Shown: positions 26,479 through 34,961, numbered from the stretch's first letter. The stretch is 64,000 nucleotides of DNA from G025836975 sp048751585 (GCF_048751585.1 NZ_JAZHOB010000002.1:434001-498000), one strand, 5' to 3'. Numbers and translations are program-made. The notes: a model not told the origin generated them from the letters alone.

Positions 26479-28199
26479 GGATCAATGCGGCATTCCATGA
26501 CTGTTCGGCCGCCCTGGTGCGCGATGGCAAGGTTCTGGCCGCCGCCGAAGAAGAGCGGTTCACCCGCATAAAGCATGGCAAGCGCCCCGTGCCCTTTTCC
26601 ACATGGCAGCTCCCGTACCATGCCATCGATTATTGTCTGCGCGTGGCCGACATCGACCTTGCCGGCGTGGACCACATAGCCTATTCCTTCGATCCGGCCT
26701 TGCTGCAGCCGACACTTGCACCGAACGGAACGCTGACGCTGCCGTTGGAGCCTTCGGCCGCCAGCCGGCCGCAAAGCCAGGCTTCGCCGTGGGATCCATT
26801 ATTCCTGTCTTACATCATCAATGCGCCGCGGCAGTTGGTGGATGGCGCGCCCCACCACTTGCAGAAGCGTTTCGCCGGAGCCGGCCTGGATGACGTCCTG
26901 AAAAAATGGCAGTTCGTGGAGCACCATTTGACTCACGAGGCCAGCGCCTTCCTGGCCAGTCCCTACGGCGAAACGGCGGTGCTGACCATGGACGGGCGGG
27001 GCGAGCGTGCCTCGACCAGCTATGGACTCTACCGGGATGGAAGGTATGAACGGATCAAGCAGATCAACCTGCCCCATTCGCTAGGACTGCTCTATGAAGA
27101 TGTCACACGCCATCTTGGGTTTCTGCATTCATCCGACGAGTACAAGGTCATGGCGCTGGCTTCTTACGGCAAGCCGTTGTATGTGAGCGACTTCAGGGAA
27201 ATCGTGCAAATGGATGACGCGGGAGGCTATACCCTGCAAAGTGCGAATCTGACTGAACGGTTCGGCCCCGCGCGGCGGCGCGGCGAACGCTTCGAGCAAC
27301 AGCACATGGATATCGCGCATTCCCTTCAATGCGTGCTCGAGGAAACCGTGCTGGCCATGGCGCAATGGCTGCATGGCGTGACGCGCTCCGACAACCTGTG
27401 CATGGCGGGCGGCGTGGCGCTTAACTGCGTGATGAACGCTAGATTGTCGGCCCACAGCCCTTTCACGAATATCTGGGTACAGCCCGCCGCGGGCGATGCG
27501 GGAACGTCCCTGGGGGCGGCCCTATGGGTCGACCTGCACCAGCGCGAGGGCGGGCGGCAATGGGCGATGGACCATGCTTATCTTGGTCCGGAATACAGCG
27601 ATGAAGAGATCGAAGCCTTCCTGGGCTACACCGGAGTTCGCTTCACGCGTCTGGCCCATATTGCGGAATCCGCCGCGGAGCTGCTGGCCGACGAGAAAAT
27701 CATAGGGTGGTTCCAGGGGCGCATGGAGTTCGGCCCGAGGGCTTTGGGCGCCCGCTCCATTCTGGCATCTCCACGCGACAGCAGCATGCAGTCCCGGTTG
27801 AATGCGCTCAAGGACCGCGAAGACTTCAGGCCCGTGGCTCCCGTGGTCCTGGCGGAACGCGCGCATGAATGGTTCGATGCTCGTGGACGGTCCGCCATCG
27901 ATGCCCCCTTCATGCTGTTCGTATTCGATGTGCTGAAGGACAAGGCGGCCGCAATTCCGGCGGTCAGGCATATCGATGGGACGGCGCGGGTGCAGACCGT
28001 CACCCATGATCAGAATGGGCTTCTGCACGAACTGTTGGCGGCTTTCGGCGAGAAGACCGGTGTACCGGTGCTGGTCAATACCTCGTTCAATACACGGGGC
28101 GAGCCTGTCGTATGCACGCCGCGCGACGCATTGGAATCATTCTGGACGTCGCCCCTGGATGCATTGGTGATAGGCAGCTACCTTGTGGAGAAATCATGA
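26466..28199 (+). CDS. NodU/TobZ-type O-carbamoyltransferase
   Basis: 577-residue carbamoyltransferase, related to NodU, TobZ and HypF C-terminal modules, which use carbamoyl phosphate and ATP to O-carbamoylate sugars. N-terminal LGINAAFHDCSAALVRDGKVLAAAEEERFTR (about 4-34) and CMAGGVALNCVMNARL (about 314) belong to the ASKHA-type YrdC-like adenylation fold; the C-terminal Carbam_trans_C domain has FGPRALGARSILASPRDSSMQ (about 422-442) and FRPVAPVVL. It overlaps the GT9 gene by 13 nt. In a glycosyltransferase cluster it most likely carbamoylates a sugar of the product, which is the most distinctive predicted modification here. Confidence 0.92.
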   Translation: MHTLGINAAFHDCSAALVRDGKVLAAAEEERFTRIKHGKRPVPFSTWQLPYHAIDYCLRVADIDLAGVDHIAYSFDPALLQPTLAPNGTLTLPLEPSAASRPQSQASPWDPLFLSYIINAPRQLVDGAPHHLQKRFAGAGLDDVLKKWQFVEHHLTHEASAFLASPYGETAVLTMDGRGERASTSYGLYRDGRYERIKQINLPHSLGLLYEDVTRHLGFLHSSDEYKVMALASYGKPLYVSDFREIVQMDDAGGYTLQSANLTERFGPARRRGERFEQQHMDIAHSLQCVLEETVLAMAQWLHGVTRSDNLCMAGGVALNCVMNARLSAHSPFTNIWVQPAAGDAGTSLGAALWVDLHQREGGRQWAMDHAYLGPEYSDEEIEAFLGYTGVRFTRLAHIAESAAELLADEKIIGWFQGRMEFGPRALGARSILASPRDSSMQSRLNALKDREDFRPVAPVVLAERAHEWFDARGRSAIDAPFMLFVFDVLKDKAAAIPAVRHIDGTARVQTVTHDQNGLLHELLAAFGEKTGVPVLVNTSFNTRGEPVVCTPRDALESFWTSPLDALVIGSYLVEKS

Positions 28200-29179
28200 T
28201 AGATCAGGCGCCATTGATTTCGGTCGTCGTGCCGACTTACAAGCGGCCCGATCTTTTGCAGCGCTGCCTGTCGGCCTTGCTGGTGCAGTCGCTGCCCCAT
28301 GACAATTTTGAAATCATCGTTTGCGACGATGGTCCCAGCCGGCAGGCCCGGGATGTGGCGATGCTTGCAAGCCGCCGCGGCAATGGGCGTCCCGGCGTCC
28401 GCTACCTTGAGGTCCTTGAAACCCAAGGACCGGCGGGAGCGCGCAACCTGGGATGGCGCAACGCGCGAGCGCCCATCATCGCCTTCACCGATGACGACAC
28501 GATACCGGAGCCGGGCTGGCTGAAGGCGGGACTGGAGGGCATGGCTTCCGGGGTGCAAGCCGCGGTGGGACGGATAGTCATGCCCTTGCCGGCGCGCGCC
28601 AGCGATTACGAGCGTGATGCCGCGCGTTTGTGCGAGGCGGAATTCGCCACCGCCAATTGCTTTGTGCGGCGGGAGGCGCTCGAGGCGGTGCAAGGCTTCG
28701 ATGAGCGTTTCACACAAGCGTGGCGCGAAGATTCCGATTTGCATTTCTCCTTGATTGAAAAGGGATTCAACGTGGCGCCGATACCGCGCGCCATCGTTAT
28801 TCATCCGATACGGCCAGCGCGTTTCGCCGCCGCCATCGGGATGCAAAGAAAGGTGATGTTCGATGTGCTGCTGTATCGGAAATTTCCCGCTCTGTATCGA
28901 CAGCGCATACGCAGCGGCCCGCCGTGGTTCTATCTTTCGGTCACGCTGGCGCTGTTGCTGGCCGCCGCCGGCTTCCTGGCTGGCGAATCGGCCTTTGGCG
29001 CGGCAGCGCTGTCGCTGTGGGCCTTGATGACGCTTGGCTTCTTCATCCGCCGGCTTTGGCTAAGCGCATTCACCTTGCGCAATATCGGCGAGTTGCTGCT
29101 GTCTTCGGTGCTGATTCCCCCCCTGTCGGTATTCTGGCGGGCGGTCGGCGCGGCGCGTTTCGGATGGGCGCTACCATGA
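28196..29179 (+). CDS. Family 2 glycosyltransferase with C-terminal membrane helices
   Basis: 327-residue GT-A glycosyltransferase. SVVVPTYKRPDLLQRCLSALL (about 9-29), CDDGPSRQ and the metal-binding FTDDDTIPEPGWL (about 99); the acceptor-side ED motif is WREDSDLHF. After residue 235 there are two to three hydrophobic segments (FYLSVTLALLLAAAGFLAG; LSLWALMTLGFFI), so it is membrane attached, probably acting on a lipid-linked acceptor. ATGA overlap with the carbamoyltransferase stop at 28196. Confidence 0.9.
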   Translation: MIDQAPLISVVVPTYKRPDLLQRCLSALLVQSLPHDNFEIIVCDDGPSRQARDVAMLASRRGNGRPGVRYLEVLETQGPAGARNLGWRNARAPIIAFTDDDTIPEPGWLKAGLEGMASGVQAAVGRIVMPLPARASDYERDAARLCEAEFATANCFVRREALEAVQGFDERFTQAWREDSDLHFSLIEKGFNVAPIPRAIVIHPIRPARFAAAIGMQRKVMFDVLLYRKFPALYRQRIRSGPPWFYLSVTLALLLAAAGFLAGESAFGAAALSLWALMTLGFFIRRLWLSAFTLRNIGELLLSSVLIPPLSVFWRAVGAARFGWALP

Positions 29180-30270
29180 CGGACTGCATGATACTTCGGC
29201 ATCCATTGCCTCGCCGGATTGCGGTGTTCCGCGCCTTGAATCTGGGCGATCTTCTATGCTCCATCCCTGCCTTGCGCGTGCTCCGCAAGGCTTTGCCGGA
29301 TGCCTGGATCGCGCTGGTCGGCCTGGATAGCGCGCGGCCGGTGGTGGAGCGCTTTCACCGCTATCTGGACGAGCTGATCCTGTTTCCCGGGCACAGCGCT
29401 TTTCCGGAGCAAGCGCCGCGCATGGCTGAACTGCCCGCGTTTTATCGCAGCATGCGGTCCCGGCGTTTCGATCTGGTCTTGCAGATGCATGGGAGCGGCG
29501 CACAATCCAACACTGTGGCTCAAGCCATGGCGGCGCGCGACTGGGCAGGCTTCGTACCCGAGGCGGGGCAGCAGGAGCCGGGTCGCCTGCTGGCCTGGCC
29601 GGATGATCAGCCGGAGGTTCGGCGCTACCTGTCCCTGGTATCTTTCATGGGCTTGCCGGAAGGGAGCGCAGAGCTGGAGTTTCCGCTGGACCGTGACGAT
29701 CATGTCAAGGCCGATGCCCTGGCGGCGCAGGCGGGCCTGGATCCGAGGCACAGCATCTTCATTCATGCGGGAGCGCGGCTGGAATCCAGGCGCTGGCCGG
29801 TCGAGCGCTTCGCCGCCGTAGCCGCCGCGCTCGAAAGGGAAGGCTGGCGGATAGTCATCACAGGAAATGGGGACGAGGGGCCATTGGCGCAGCGCCTGGC
29901 CGCGCAGCTTTCTTCGCGCGCGGTGAACTTGTGCGGCAAGACATCGCTGGGCGCGCTGGCCAGCCTGTTGCAACGGAGCCGTCTGCTGATCTGCAACGAT
30001 ACCGGCATCTCGCATATTGCGGCCGCGCTCGCCACGCCCAGCGTGGTCATTGCTTGCGGCAGCGATGCGGCCCGCTGGGCGCCATTGGACTCTGACCTGC
30101 ACCCTGTACTGCACCACAGCGTGCCATGCAGGCCTTGCGCATACCGGCAGTGTCCAATTGGGCACGTTTGCGCAAAAGCCATAAGCGTCGATCAGGTGCT
30201 GGCCCAGGCGACCGTCCAGCTGCACAGGGGTGAACGCCTTGGCTCTGTTGGCGGAGGTGAATTGCCATGA
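29176..30270 (+). CDS. Family 9 glycosyltransferase (second heptosyltransferase-like)
   Basis: 364-residue GT9 paralogue of the protein at 25393. RIAVFRALNLGDLLCSIPALRVL (about 14-36) starts the GT-B fold; SIFIHAGARLESRRWPVERFAAVAAAL (about 195) and LLICNDTGISHIAAALATPSVVI (about 273-295) are the conserved C-terminal parts; PCRPCAYRQCPIGHVC mirrors the first GT9 Cys cluster. ATGA overlaps on both sides show tight translational coupling. Two GT9 enzymes imply at least two heptose-like transfers. Confidence 0.91.
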   Translation: MTDCMILRHPLPRRIAVFRALNLGDLLCSIPALRVLRKALPDAWIALVGLDSARPVVERFHRYLDELILFPGHSAFPEQAPRMAELPAFYRSMRSRRFDLVLQMHGSGAQSNTVAQAMAARDWAGFVPEAGQQEPGRLLAWPDDQPEVRRYLSLVSFMGLPEGSAELEFPLDRDDHVKADALAAQAGLDPRHSIFIHAGARLESRRWPVERFAAVAAALEREGWRIVITGNGDEGPLAQRLAAQLSSRAVNLCGKTSLGALASLLQRSRLLICNDTGISHIAAALATPSVVIACGSDAARWAPLDSDLHPVLHHSVPCRPCAYRQCPIGHVCAKAISVDQVLAQATVQLHRGERLGSVGGGELP

Positions 30271-31280
30271 GTAATGCCCACGGAGCCAAGGAGTGCATTC
30301 TGGTGGCCGGCGGCGCGGGATTCATCGGCGCCAGTCTTTGCCGGCGCCTGTTGCGCCAGGGGCATGCCGTGATATGCCTGGACAGTTTCCTGACCGGCGA
30401 CAGCAGGAACATAGCCCCATTGCGGGACAATCCGCGCTTTACGCTGATCCGGCATGATGTCATCGAACCGATACCGACGGATATTTTTCCAACGCAGATT
30501 TATAACCTGGCCTGCCCCGCTTCGCCGCCGCATTACCAAGCGGACCCGATTCATACCCTGCGGTCCTGCGTGGATGGCGCCTACAACCTGCTGGAGCTGG
30601 CCCGCCGTACCGGAGCGCGCATTTTGCAGGCCTCCACCAGCGAGGTGTACGGCGATCCCAGCGTCAACCCGCAACCGGAGGCATATAGGGGAAATGTCAA
30701 TATGGTCGGCCCCCGGTCCTGCTATGACGAGGGGAAGCGATGCGCCGAAACGCTTTTTTCGGATTATGGCAAGCGCAAGCAAGTCACGGTAAAAATCGCC
30801 CGTATCTTCAATACCTATGGCCCATTCATGTCGCGGAACGACGGCAGGCTGGTGTCGAATCTGGTCCTCCAGGCGCTGACAGGGCGGAAGCTGACCATAT
30901 ACGGCGACGGCAGCCAGACCCGTTCGCTTTGCTACGTTGACGATCTTATAGAAGGGCTGGTACGCCTGATGGCCAGTGAGGATGGACTGAGCAGCCCGGT
31001 CAATCTGGGCAACCCGGATGAAAATACAGTGCTGGATATCGCCAAGGCGGTGCGCCGGTTGACGAGCTCCCGCTCAGTGTTTGAATTCCTTCCGCTGCCG
31101 ATTGACGATCCCTTGCAGCGTTGTCCCGATATCACGCTCGCCCGCCGGTTCCTGAGATGGAACCCCTCTGTGGATATGGACACGGGTTTGCGCAGAACAG
31201 TCGAATATTTCAGACGGACTCAGCCAGGCTTGGAGCCTTCCGGAATTGTTCCAGCCGGTTATAAAGCGTCTTGGGGCTGA
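30267..31280 (+). CDS. NAD-dependent sugar epimerase/decarboxylase, UDP-glucuronate decarboxylase-like
   Basis: 337-residue extended SDR. VAGGAGFIGASLCRRLL near residue 14 binds NAD; YNLACPASPPHYQADPIHTLRSC (about 80-103) and STSEVYGDPSVNPQPE are hallmark UXS stretches; catalytic Tyr153 and Lys157 sit in SCYDEGKRCAE. UXS enzymes make UDP-xylose (or the 4-keto pentose) from UDP-glucuronate, so a pentose donor is likely. It ends the coupled block 1 chain. Its last 71 bp lie antisense over the end of the sigma-54 activator gene; the C-terminal tail RRTQPGLEPSGIVPAGYKASWG is family-atypical and may have arisen by stop-codon loss. Confidence 0.9.
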   Translation: MSNAHGAKECILVAGGAGFIGASLCRRLLRQGHAVICLDSFLTGDSRNIAPLRDNPRFTLIRHDVIEPIPTDIFPTQIYNLACPASPPHYQADPIHTLRSCVDGAYNLLELARRTGARILQASTSEVYGDPSVNPQPEAYRGNVNMVGPRSCYDEGKRCAETLFSDYGKRKQVTVKIARIFNTYGPFMSRNDGRLVSNLVLQALTGRKLTIYGDGSQTRSLCYVDDLIEGLVRLMASEDGLSSPVNLGNPDENTVLDIAKAVRRLTSSRSVFEFLPLPIDDPLQRCPDITLARRFLRWNPSVDMDTGLRRTVEYFRRTQPGLEPSGIVPAGYKASWG

Positions 31281-32172
31281 TTCCCAGGGCCAGGGCGGTG
31301 CGCCGCTTGTCGCCGGCATAGTGATCCAGGGTTGCCATGATCAGCGCATGCTGCGCTTGTGTCAGCGAAGTGCCTATCGGTATTTTCAGGAAACCCTGCT
31401 TCAGCTCCGGCGAACCGGAGCGGCGGGCGGTATTGAAAGGACCGATCTCTATTTCATGATCTGCCAGTATGTAAGCACGCGTGATGGCGTTCTTCAATTC
31501 GCGGATATTCCCCGGCCAGTTATAGGACTCCAATGCTTCTATCGCCGAGGGCGCCAATACCTTATCGGCTTTTTCTTGTTGATTCAGCTCATTCACGAAG
31601 CGTTGGGCCAGGTAAGCGATGTCGGACCGCCGTTCACGCAGCGCGGGCACGCGGATGGGAAATACAGCCAGCCTGTACAGCAGGTCCATGCGGAAAGTGC
31701 CCGCCAGCGCCGCTTCCTTGGGATCGCGATTTGTGGCGGCAATGATTCGAAGATTGACGCTTAGCTGCTCTGTGCCGCCGACCCGGTGATACTGGCCTGT
31801 TTCCAGCACTCGCAGCAACTGCACCTGCATGGCCAGCGGCATTTCGGTAACCTCGTCCAGGAACAAGGTGCCTGGATGAGCGCGTTCGAAACATCCCATG
31901 GTGGTGGATGATGCGCCGGTGAAGCTTCCTTTCTCGTGACCAAACAATTCGCTTTCGGCCAGCGAGGGTGAAATGGCCCCGCAATTGACAGCCACAAAGG
32001 GCGCTTCGCGCCTGGAACTGCGGTCGTGAACGGCCCTGGCAACGATTTCCTTGCCTGTGCCGCTTTCTCCTATGATAAGTACACTGGCCTCGGTTGGCGC
32101 GGCTTTTACAATCGAACGGGCCAGAGCAAACGCTGCGGGTGAGCGGCCAAGGATTTTGGACGATTTGATCAT
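31210..32172 (-). CDS. Receiver-less sigma-54-dependent activator (PspF-like architecture)
   Basis: 320-residue bacterial enhancer-binding protein. The AAA+ domain starts almost at once: IIGESGTGKEIVARAVH (Walker A, about 32-48), GHEKGSFTGA (sigma-54-contacting GAFTGA loop, here GSFTGA, about 80), LFLDEVTEM (Walker B) and IAATNRDP. The C-terminal Fis-type HTH is DKRRTALALGISPKTLYNRLEQF (about 285-308). There is no N-terminal receiver, GAF or PAS domain, so activity may be set by expression level or a protein partner, as with PspF. ATG 32172 is chosen; TTG 32205 adds 11 residues. Neither has a clear Shine-Dalgarno. Confidence 0.92.
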   Translation of the reverse strand: MIKSSKILGRSPAAFALARSIVKAAPTEASVLIIGESGTGKEIVARAVHDRSSRREAPFVAVNCGAISPSLAESELFGHEKGSFTGASSTTMGCFERAHPGTLFLDEVTEMPLAMQVQLLRVLETGQYHRVGGTEQLSVNLRIIAATNRDPKEAALAGTFRMDLLYRLAVFPIRVPALRERRSDIAYLAQRFVNELNQQEKADKVLAPSAIEALESYNWPGNIRELKNAITRAYILADHEIEIGPFNTARRSGSPELKQGFLKIPIGTSLTQAQHALIMATLDHYAGDKRRTALALGISPKTLYNRLEQFRKAPSLAESV

Positions 32173-32314
32173 ACAAATCAGTCTAGTACGAAAATTCCGT
32201 GACAATAAAATAATCTAATTTTGTTTCAATTGATATGTATGTTTACGGGAACGGATTCGAAAAACGCGTAGGATGGGTTCGAACAGCCAAGCAGGGGGGA
32301 AACCGGAAAAAATA

Positions 32315-32330
32315 GGGGCGGCGATTGCAA
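32315..32330 (+). promoter_or_regulatory. Possible sigma-54 promoter of the response regulator gene
   Basis: GGGGC-GGCGA-TTGCA: GG-N10-GC and a perfect -12 (TTGCA), but the -24 is GGGGC instead of GGCAC. Predicted start near 32340, about 50 nt before ATG 32392. Confidence 0.4.
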
Positions 32331-32391
32331 CCGGCACAGATGCGGGGGCTACCGCCGATCGGAGAAACTTTGCTAAAGAAGCTTATTTTAT

Positions 32392-33741
32392 ATGCCGCAT
32401 CTTTTGATTGTCGATGATGAGCCGGCCATATGTGAGCTCATTTCAGAAGTCGCCGCCGAGGACGGATATACGGTGGCCCACGCGGGCGACATACGCCACG
32501 CCCGTATACAAATTGAACGGCAGAAACCCGATGTGGTTTTGCTGGATATGCAGTTGCCCGACGGGGACGGCATGGAGTTCTGGAAGGGCTTGGCCCTGGC
32601 CGACACCCAGGTGGTGTTCGTCACAGGCTATTCCAGCGTAGATAGCGCCATCGCGGCCTTGCGTTGCGGTGCGGTCGATTACCTGTTGAAGCCCCTCAGC
32701 CTGCGCCGTCTTCGGGGTGTGCTTGGCGAGTTGAAACTGATGCTGCAGCAGCATCCGCTGCCAGGAGCGTCCGATTGCTTCGCCAAGATGGTAGGCCAGT
32801 CGCGCGCCATGCAGCTCTTGTGCGCGCATATTGAAAAGGTCGCGCCCACGCAGGCCACGGTGTTGCTGGTGGGTGAAAGCGGAACGGGCAAGGAGCTCGC
32901 GGCCGAGGCGATACACCTTGCCAGCCCGCGCCATCAAAAACCCTTTCTGCCGGTCAATTGCGGCGCTATTTCACCCAACCTGATAGAAAGCGAGTTGTTC
33001 GGGCATGAGAAAGGCAGTTTCACCGGCGCCGATCGTCAGCACAAAGGATTTTTCGAGCGCGCACGCGGCGGTACGCTGTTCCTGGATGAAATCACCGAAA
33101 TGTCGATGGACCTGCAGGTGCGCCTGTTGCGTGTACTGGAAACCGGCCGCTTCATGCGGGTTGGAACGCATGAAGAGATTGTCGCCGACGTGCGGGTCAT
33201 TGCCGCCACCAATCGCAACCCGGAACAGGCGGTCGCGGATGGAACGCTGCGCGAGGATCTGTACCACCGCTTGAGCGTTTTTCCACTGGAGCTGCCGCCG
33301 CTGCGCGAACGCGAGGACGACGTAATTCTGTTGGCGAATAATTTTCTTCAGAAGCTGAACGAGGAAAACCGGACGGCCAAGACCTTTGCGCCTGAGGCGG
33401 TGCAAGCCATGAAAGACTACTCCTGGCCGGGCAATATCCGCGAACTGCGCAATTATGTTTACCGCAGCTATATCCTGGCGGATGATGTCATAAAGGGCGA
33501 TTTCAACTCATTCGAGTTGCACGGCCATTCAGCGGGATGGGGCTTCGAAATTCTTGTCCCTGTCGGGGTTCCTTTGGCGGATGCCAACCGGCAGCTTATT
33601 CTGGCGACTCTTAAACAGTGCGGCGGGGTCAAGAAAGCGGCGGCTGAAATGCTGGGCATAAGCCTGAAGACTTTGTACAACCGCCTGGAAGAATATGGCG
33701 CAAGCGGCGACATGGACGAACCATCCTCGGGTTTGCGCTAG
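32392..33741 (+). CDS. NtrC/AtoC-type sigma-54 response regulator
   Basis: 449 residues: receiver domain (1-120; LLIVDDE acidic pocket, phospho-Asp52 in LLDMQLPDGDG, Lys in LLKPLSLR), AAA+ domain (about 135-365; VGESGTGKELAAEAIH, GHEKGSFTGADRQHKGFFE, GTLFLDEITEM, IAATNRNP) and a Fis HTH (about 410-438; GVKKAAAEMLGISLKTLYNRLEEY). No sensor kinase is adjacent, so its phosphodonor is elsewhere. Its HTH is very like that of the receiver-less activator next door (LGIS.KTLYNRLE), suggesting the two recognise similar sites. Divergently transcribed from that activator. Confidence 0.94.
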   Translation: MPHLLIVDDEPAICELISEVAAEDGYTVAHAGDIRHARIQIERQKPDVVLLDMQLPDGDGMEFWKGLALADTQVVFVTGYSSVDSAIAALRCGAVDYLLKPLSLRRLRGVLGELKLMLQQHPLPGASDCFAKMVGQSRAMQLLCAHIEKVAPTQATVLLVGESGTGKELAAEAIHLASPRHQKPFLPVNCGAISPNLIESELFGHEKGSFTGADRQHKGFFERARGGTLFLDEITEMSMDLQVRLLRVLETGRFMRVGTHEEIVADVRVIAATNRNPEQAVADGTLREDLYHRLSVFPLELPPLREREDDVILLANNFLQKLNEENRTAKTFAPEAVQAMKDYSWPGNIRELRNYVYRSYILADDVIKGDFNSFELHGHSAGWGFEILVPVGVPLADANRQLILATLKQCGGVKKAAAEMLGISLKTLYNRLEEYGASGDMDEPSSGLR

Positions 33742-33753
33742 GTCCAGCCCGTT

Positions 33754-33768
33754 GGCACGCTATATGCT
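33754..33768 (+). promoter_or_regulatory. Sigma-54 promoter (-24/-12) of the lone GT2 gene
   Basis: TTGGCAC then GCTAT then ATGCT (GG at 33754-33755, GC at 33766-33767): perfect -24, one mismatch in -12 and exact GG-N10-GC. Predicted start near 33779, about 30 nt before ATG 33810. Confidence 0.75.
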
Positions 33769-33809
33769 GTCCGGCGCATGACACATTGGCATTAGCAAGG
33801 TGAGCGCCC

Positions 33810-34715
33810 ATGACGGTTGAAGGTAGGGCGACGATTGTCGTCCTTTCATATAACAGGCGCGTGCAACTGCTGAGCACGCTGGAATCATTGCAGAAGCTTC
33901 CTGGAAACTGGCCGATCATCGTCGTGGACAATGGCTCGACTGACGGAACCGCCGCAGCCGTGGCGCGTCGTTTCCCGGCGATCATGCTGATACGCGCCCA
34001 GCGCAACCTGGGCGCGGCGGCGCGCAATATTGGCGTGGCTTATGCGCATACTCCTTATATTGCATTCAGCGATGACGATACGCAATGGGAGCCGGATGCG
34101 CTCGAGCGGGCGGTGGATCTGCTTGACAGGGCGCCCGACGTCGGCGTGCTCAGCGCCTGCATACACGTAGGCCCCACCCGCCGTCTCGATCCCAGTTGCC
34201 AAACCATGGCGCAAAGCCCGCTTGCACGGGACAGCCTTCCGGGGCCGCAATTGCTGGGGTTCATGGCGGGAGCCTGTGTCATGCGCACACGCGCCTTCTA
34301 CGAGGTGGGTGGCTATTGGCCGCCCTTGTTCATCGGAGGCGAAGAATCACTGATGGCCCTGGACATGGTGGAGCATGGATGGCGCATTGTGTATGCGGCC
34401 GATGTCATCACGCGGCATTTCCCTTCCAGCGTCCGTGATACCACGCTGCGGGAACGCTTGTTGATACGGAACGCAATATGGGTGGCCTGGATGCGGCGGC
34501 CCGTCCGGGCCGCCTGGCGGGAAACCTTGCTGCGCATTCGGCAAGCGCATTCCCGCCGCATCTTGTGGCCCATCCTGTGGCAGGCGCTGGTGGGAATGCC
34601 AAGGGCCTTGCGGCGCCGAAAGGTCATCTCGCCAGCGGTGGAGAAAATGCAATTGCTGCTTGATGTCGCCGCCGCCGACCTCTCTCCGCGCGGCCCCGAC
34701 CACCATCCGGCCTGA
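33810..34715 (+). CDS. Family 2 glycosyltransferase
   Basis: 301-residue GT-A enzyme. TIVVLSYNRRVQLLSTLESLQ (about 8-28), VVDNGSTDGT (about 48), RNLGAAARNIGVAYA and FSDDDTQWEPDALERAV (about 86, metal-binding DDD); the catalytic-loop region is GYWPPLFIGGEESLMALDM. There is no clear membrane helix, though the C-terminus is basic (MPRALRRRK) and amphipathic. AAGGTGAG precedes ATG 33810. It has its own sigma-54 promoter and lies between the activators and the glycogen block, so it probably belongs with block 1 enzymes. Sugar specificity unknown. Confidence 0.89.
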   Translation: MTVEGRATIVVLSYNRRVQLLSTLESLQKLPGNWPIIVVDNGSTDGTAAAVARRFPAIMLIRAQRNLGAAARNIGVAYAHTPYIAFSDDDTQWEPDALERAVDLLDRAPDVGVLSACIHVGPTRRLDPSCQTMAQSPLARDSLPGPQLLGFMAGACVMRTRAFYEVGGYWPPLFIGGEESLMALDMVEHGWRIVYAADVITRHFPSSVRDTTLRERLLIRNAIWVAWMRRPVRAAWRETLLRIRQAHSRRILWPILWQALVGMPRALRRRKVISPAVEKMQLLLDVAAADLSPRGPDHHPA

Positions 34716-34721
34716 AGGCTT

Positions 34722-34961
34722 TCAGTGCGTACGGCGGCCGTCCGCCACATGCATCGGAGGCTCTTCGCGCGGAGGCGTCTGTGGATCGCGTATTTCATCG
34801 GGGTCTTCCCGGGGCGGCAAGTCCACTTCCTTATCGGGCTCGTCCAAAGGGGGTATGTCGGGCGGGGTCGACGGGTCGTGCTCCGGCGGCTCGGGCACAT
34901 GCGCCCGCAGGAAGGGCGGAATGATGATCAGCGGGCAATTGCTATTGGTCGGCATATTCAT
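34722..34961 (-). CDS. Small acidic Pro-rich protein, unknown function
   Basis: 79 residues, 21 of them Pro, with many Glu and Asp: runs such as VPEPPEHDPSTPPDIPP and DLPPREDPDEIRDPQTPP. A hydrophobic N-terminal stretch (CPLIIIPPFLRAH, 9-21) is too short for a standard signal peptide. AGGAG lies 5 bases before the ATG at 34961, and a good sigma-54 promoter is placed 58 nt upstream on the same strand, so expression is credible. It is convergent with the GT2 gene (6 nt apart). I do not recognise a family; it looks intrinsically disordered, and might be a scaffold or an envelope-spacing peptide. Confidence 0.72.
   Translation of the reverse strand: MNMPTNSNCPLIIIPPFLRAHVPEPPEHDPSTPPDIPPLDEPDKEVDLPPREDPDEIRDPQTPPREEPPMHVADGRRTH

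Noticed and set aside
32361..32373. GGAGAAACTTTGC before the response regulator, as a sigma-54 site
   Set aside because: GG-to-GC spacing is N9, one base short; sigma-54 is strict about N10.
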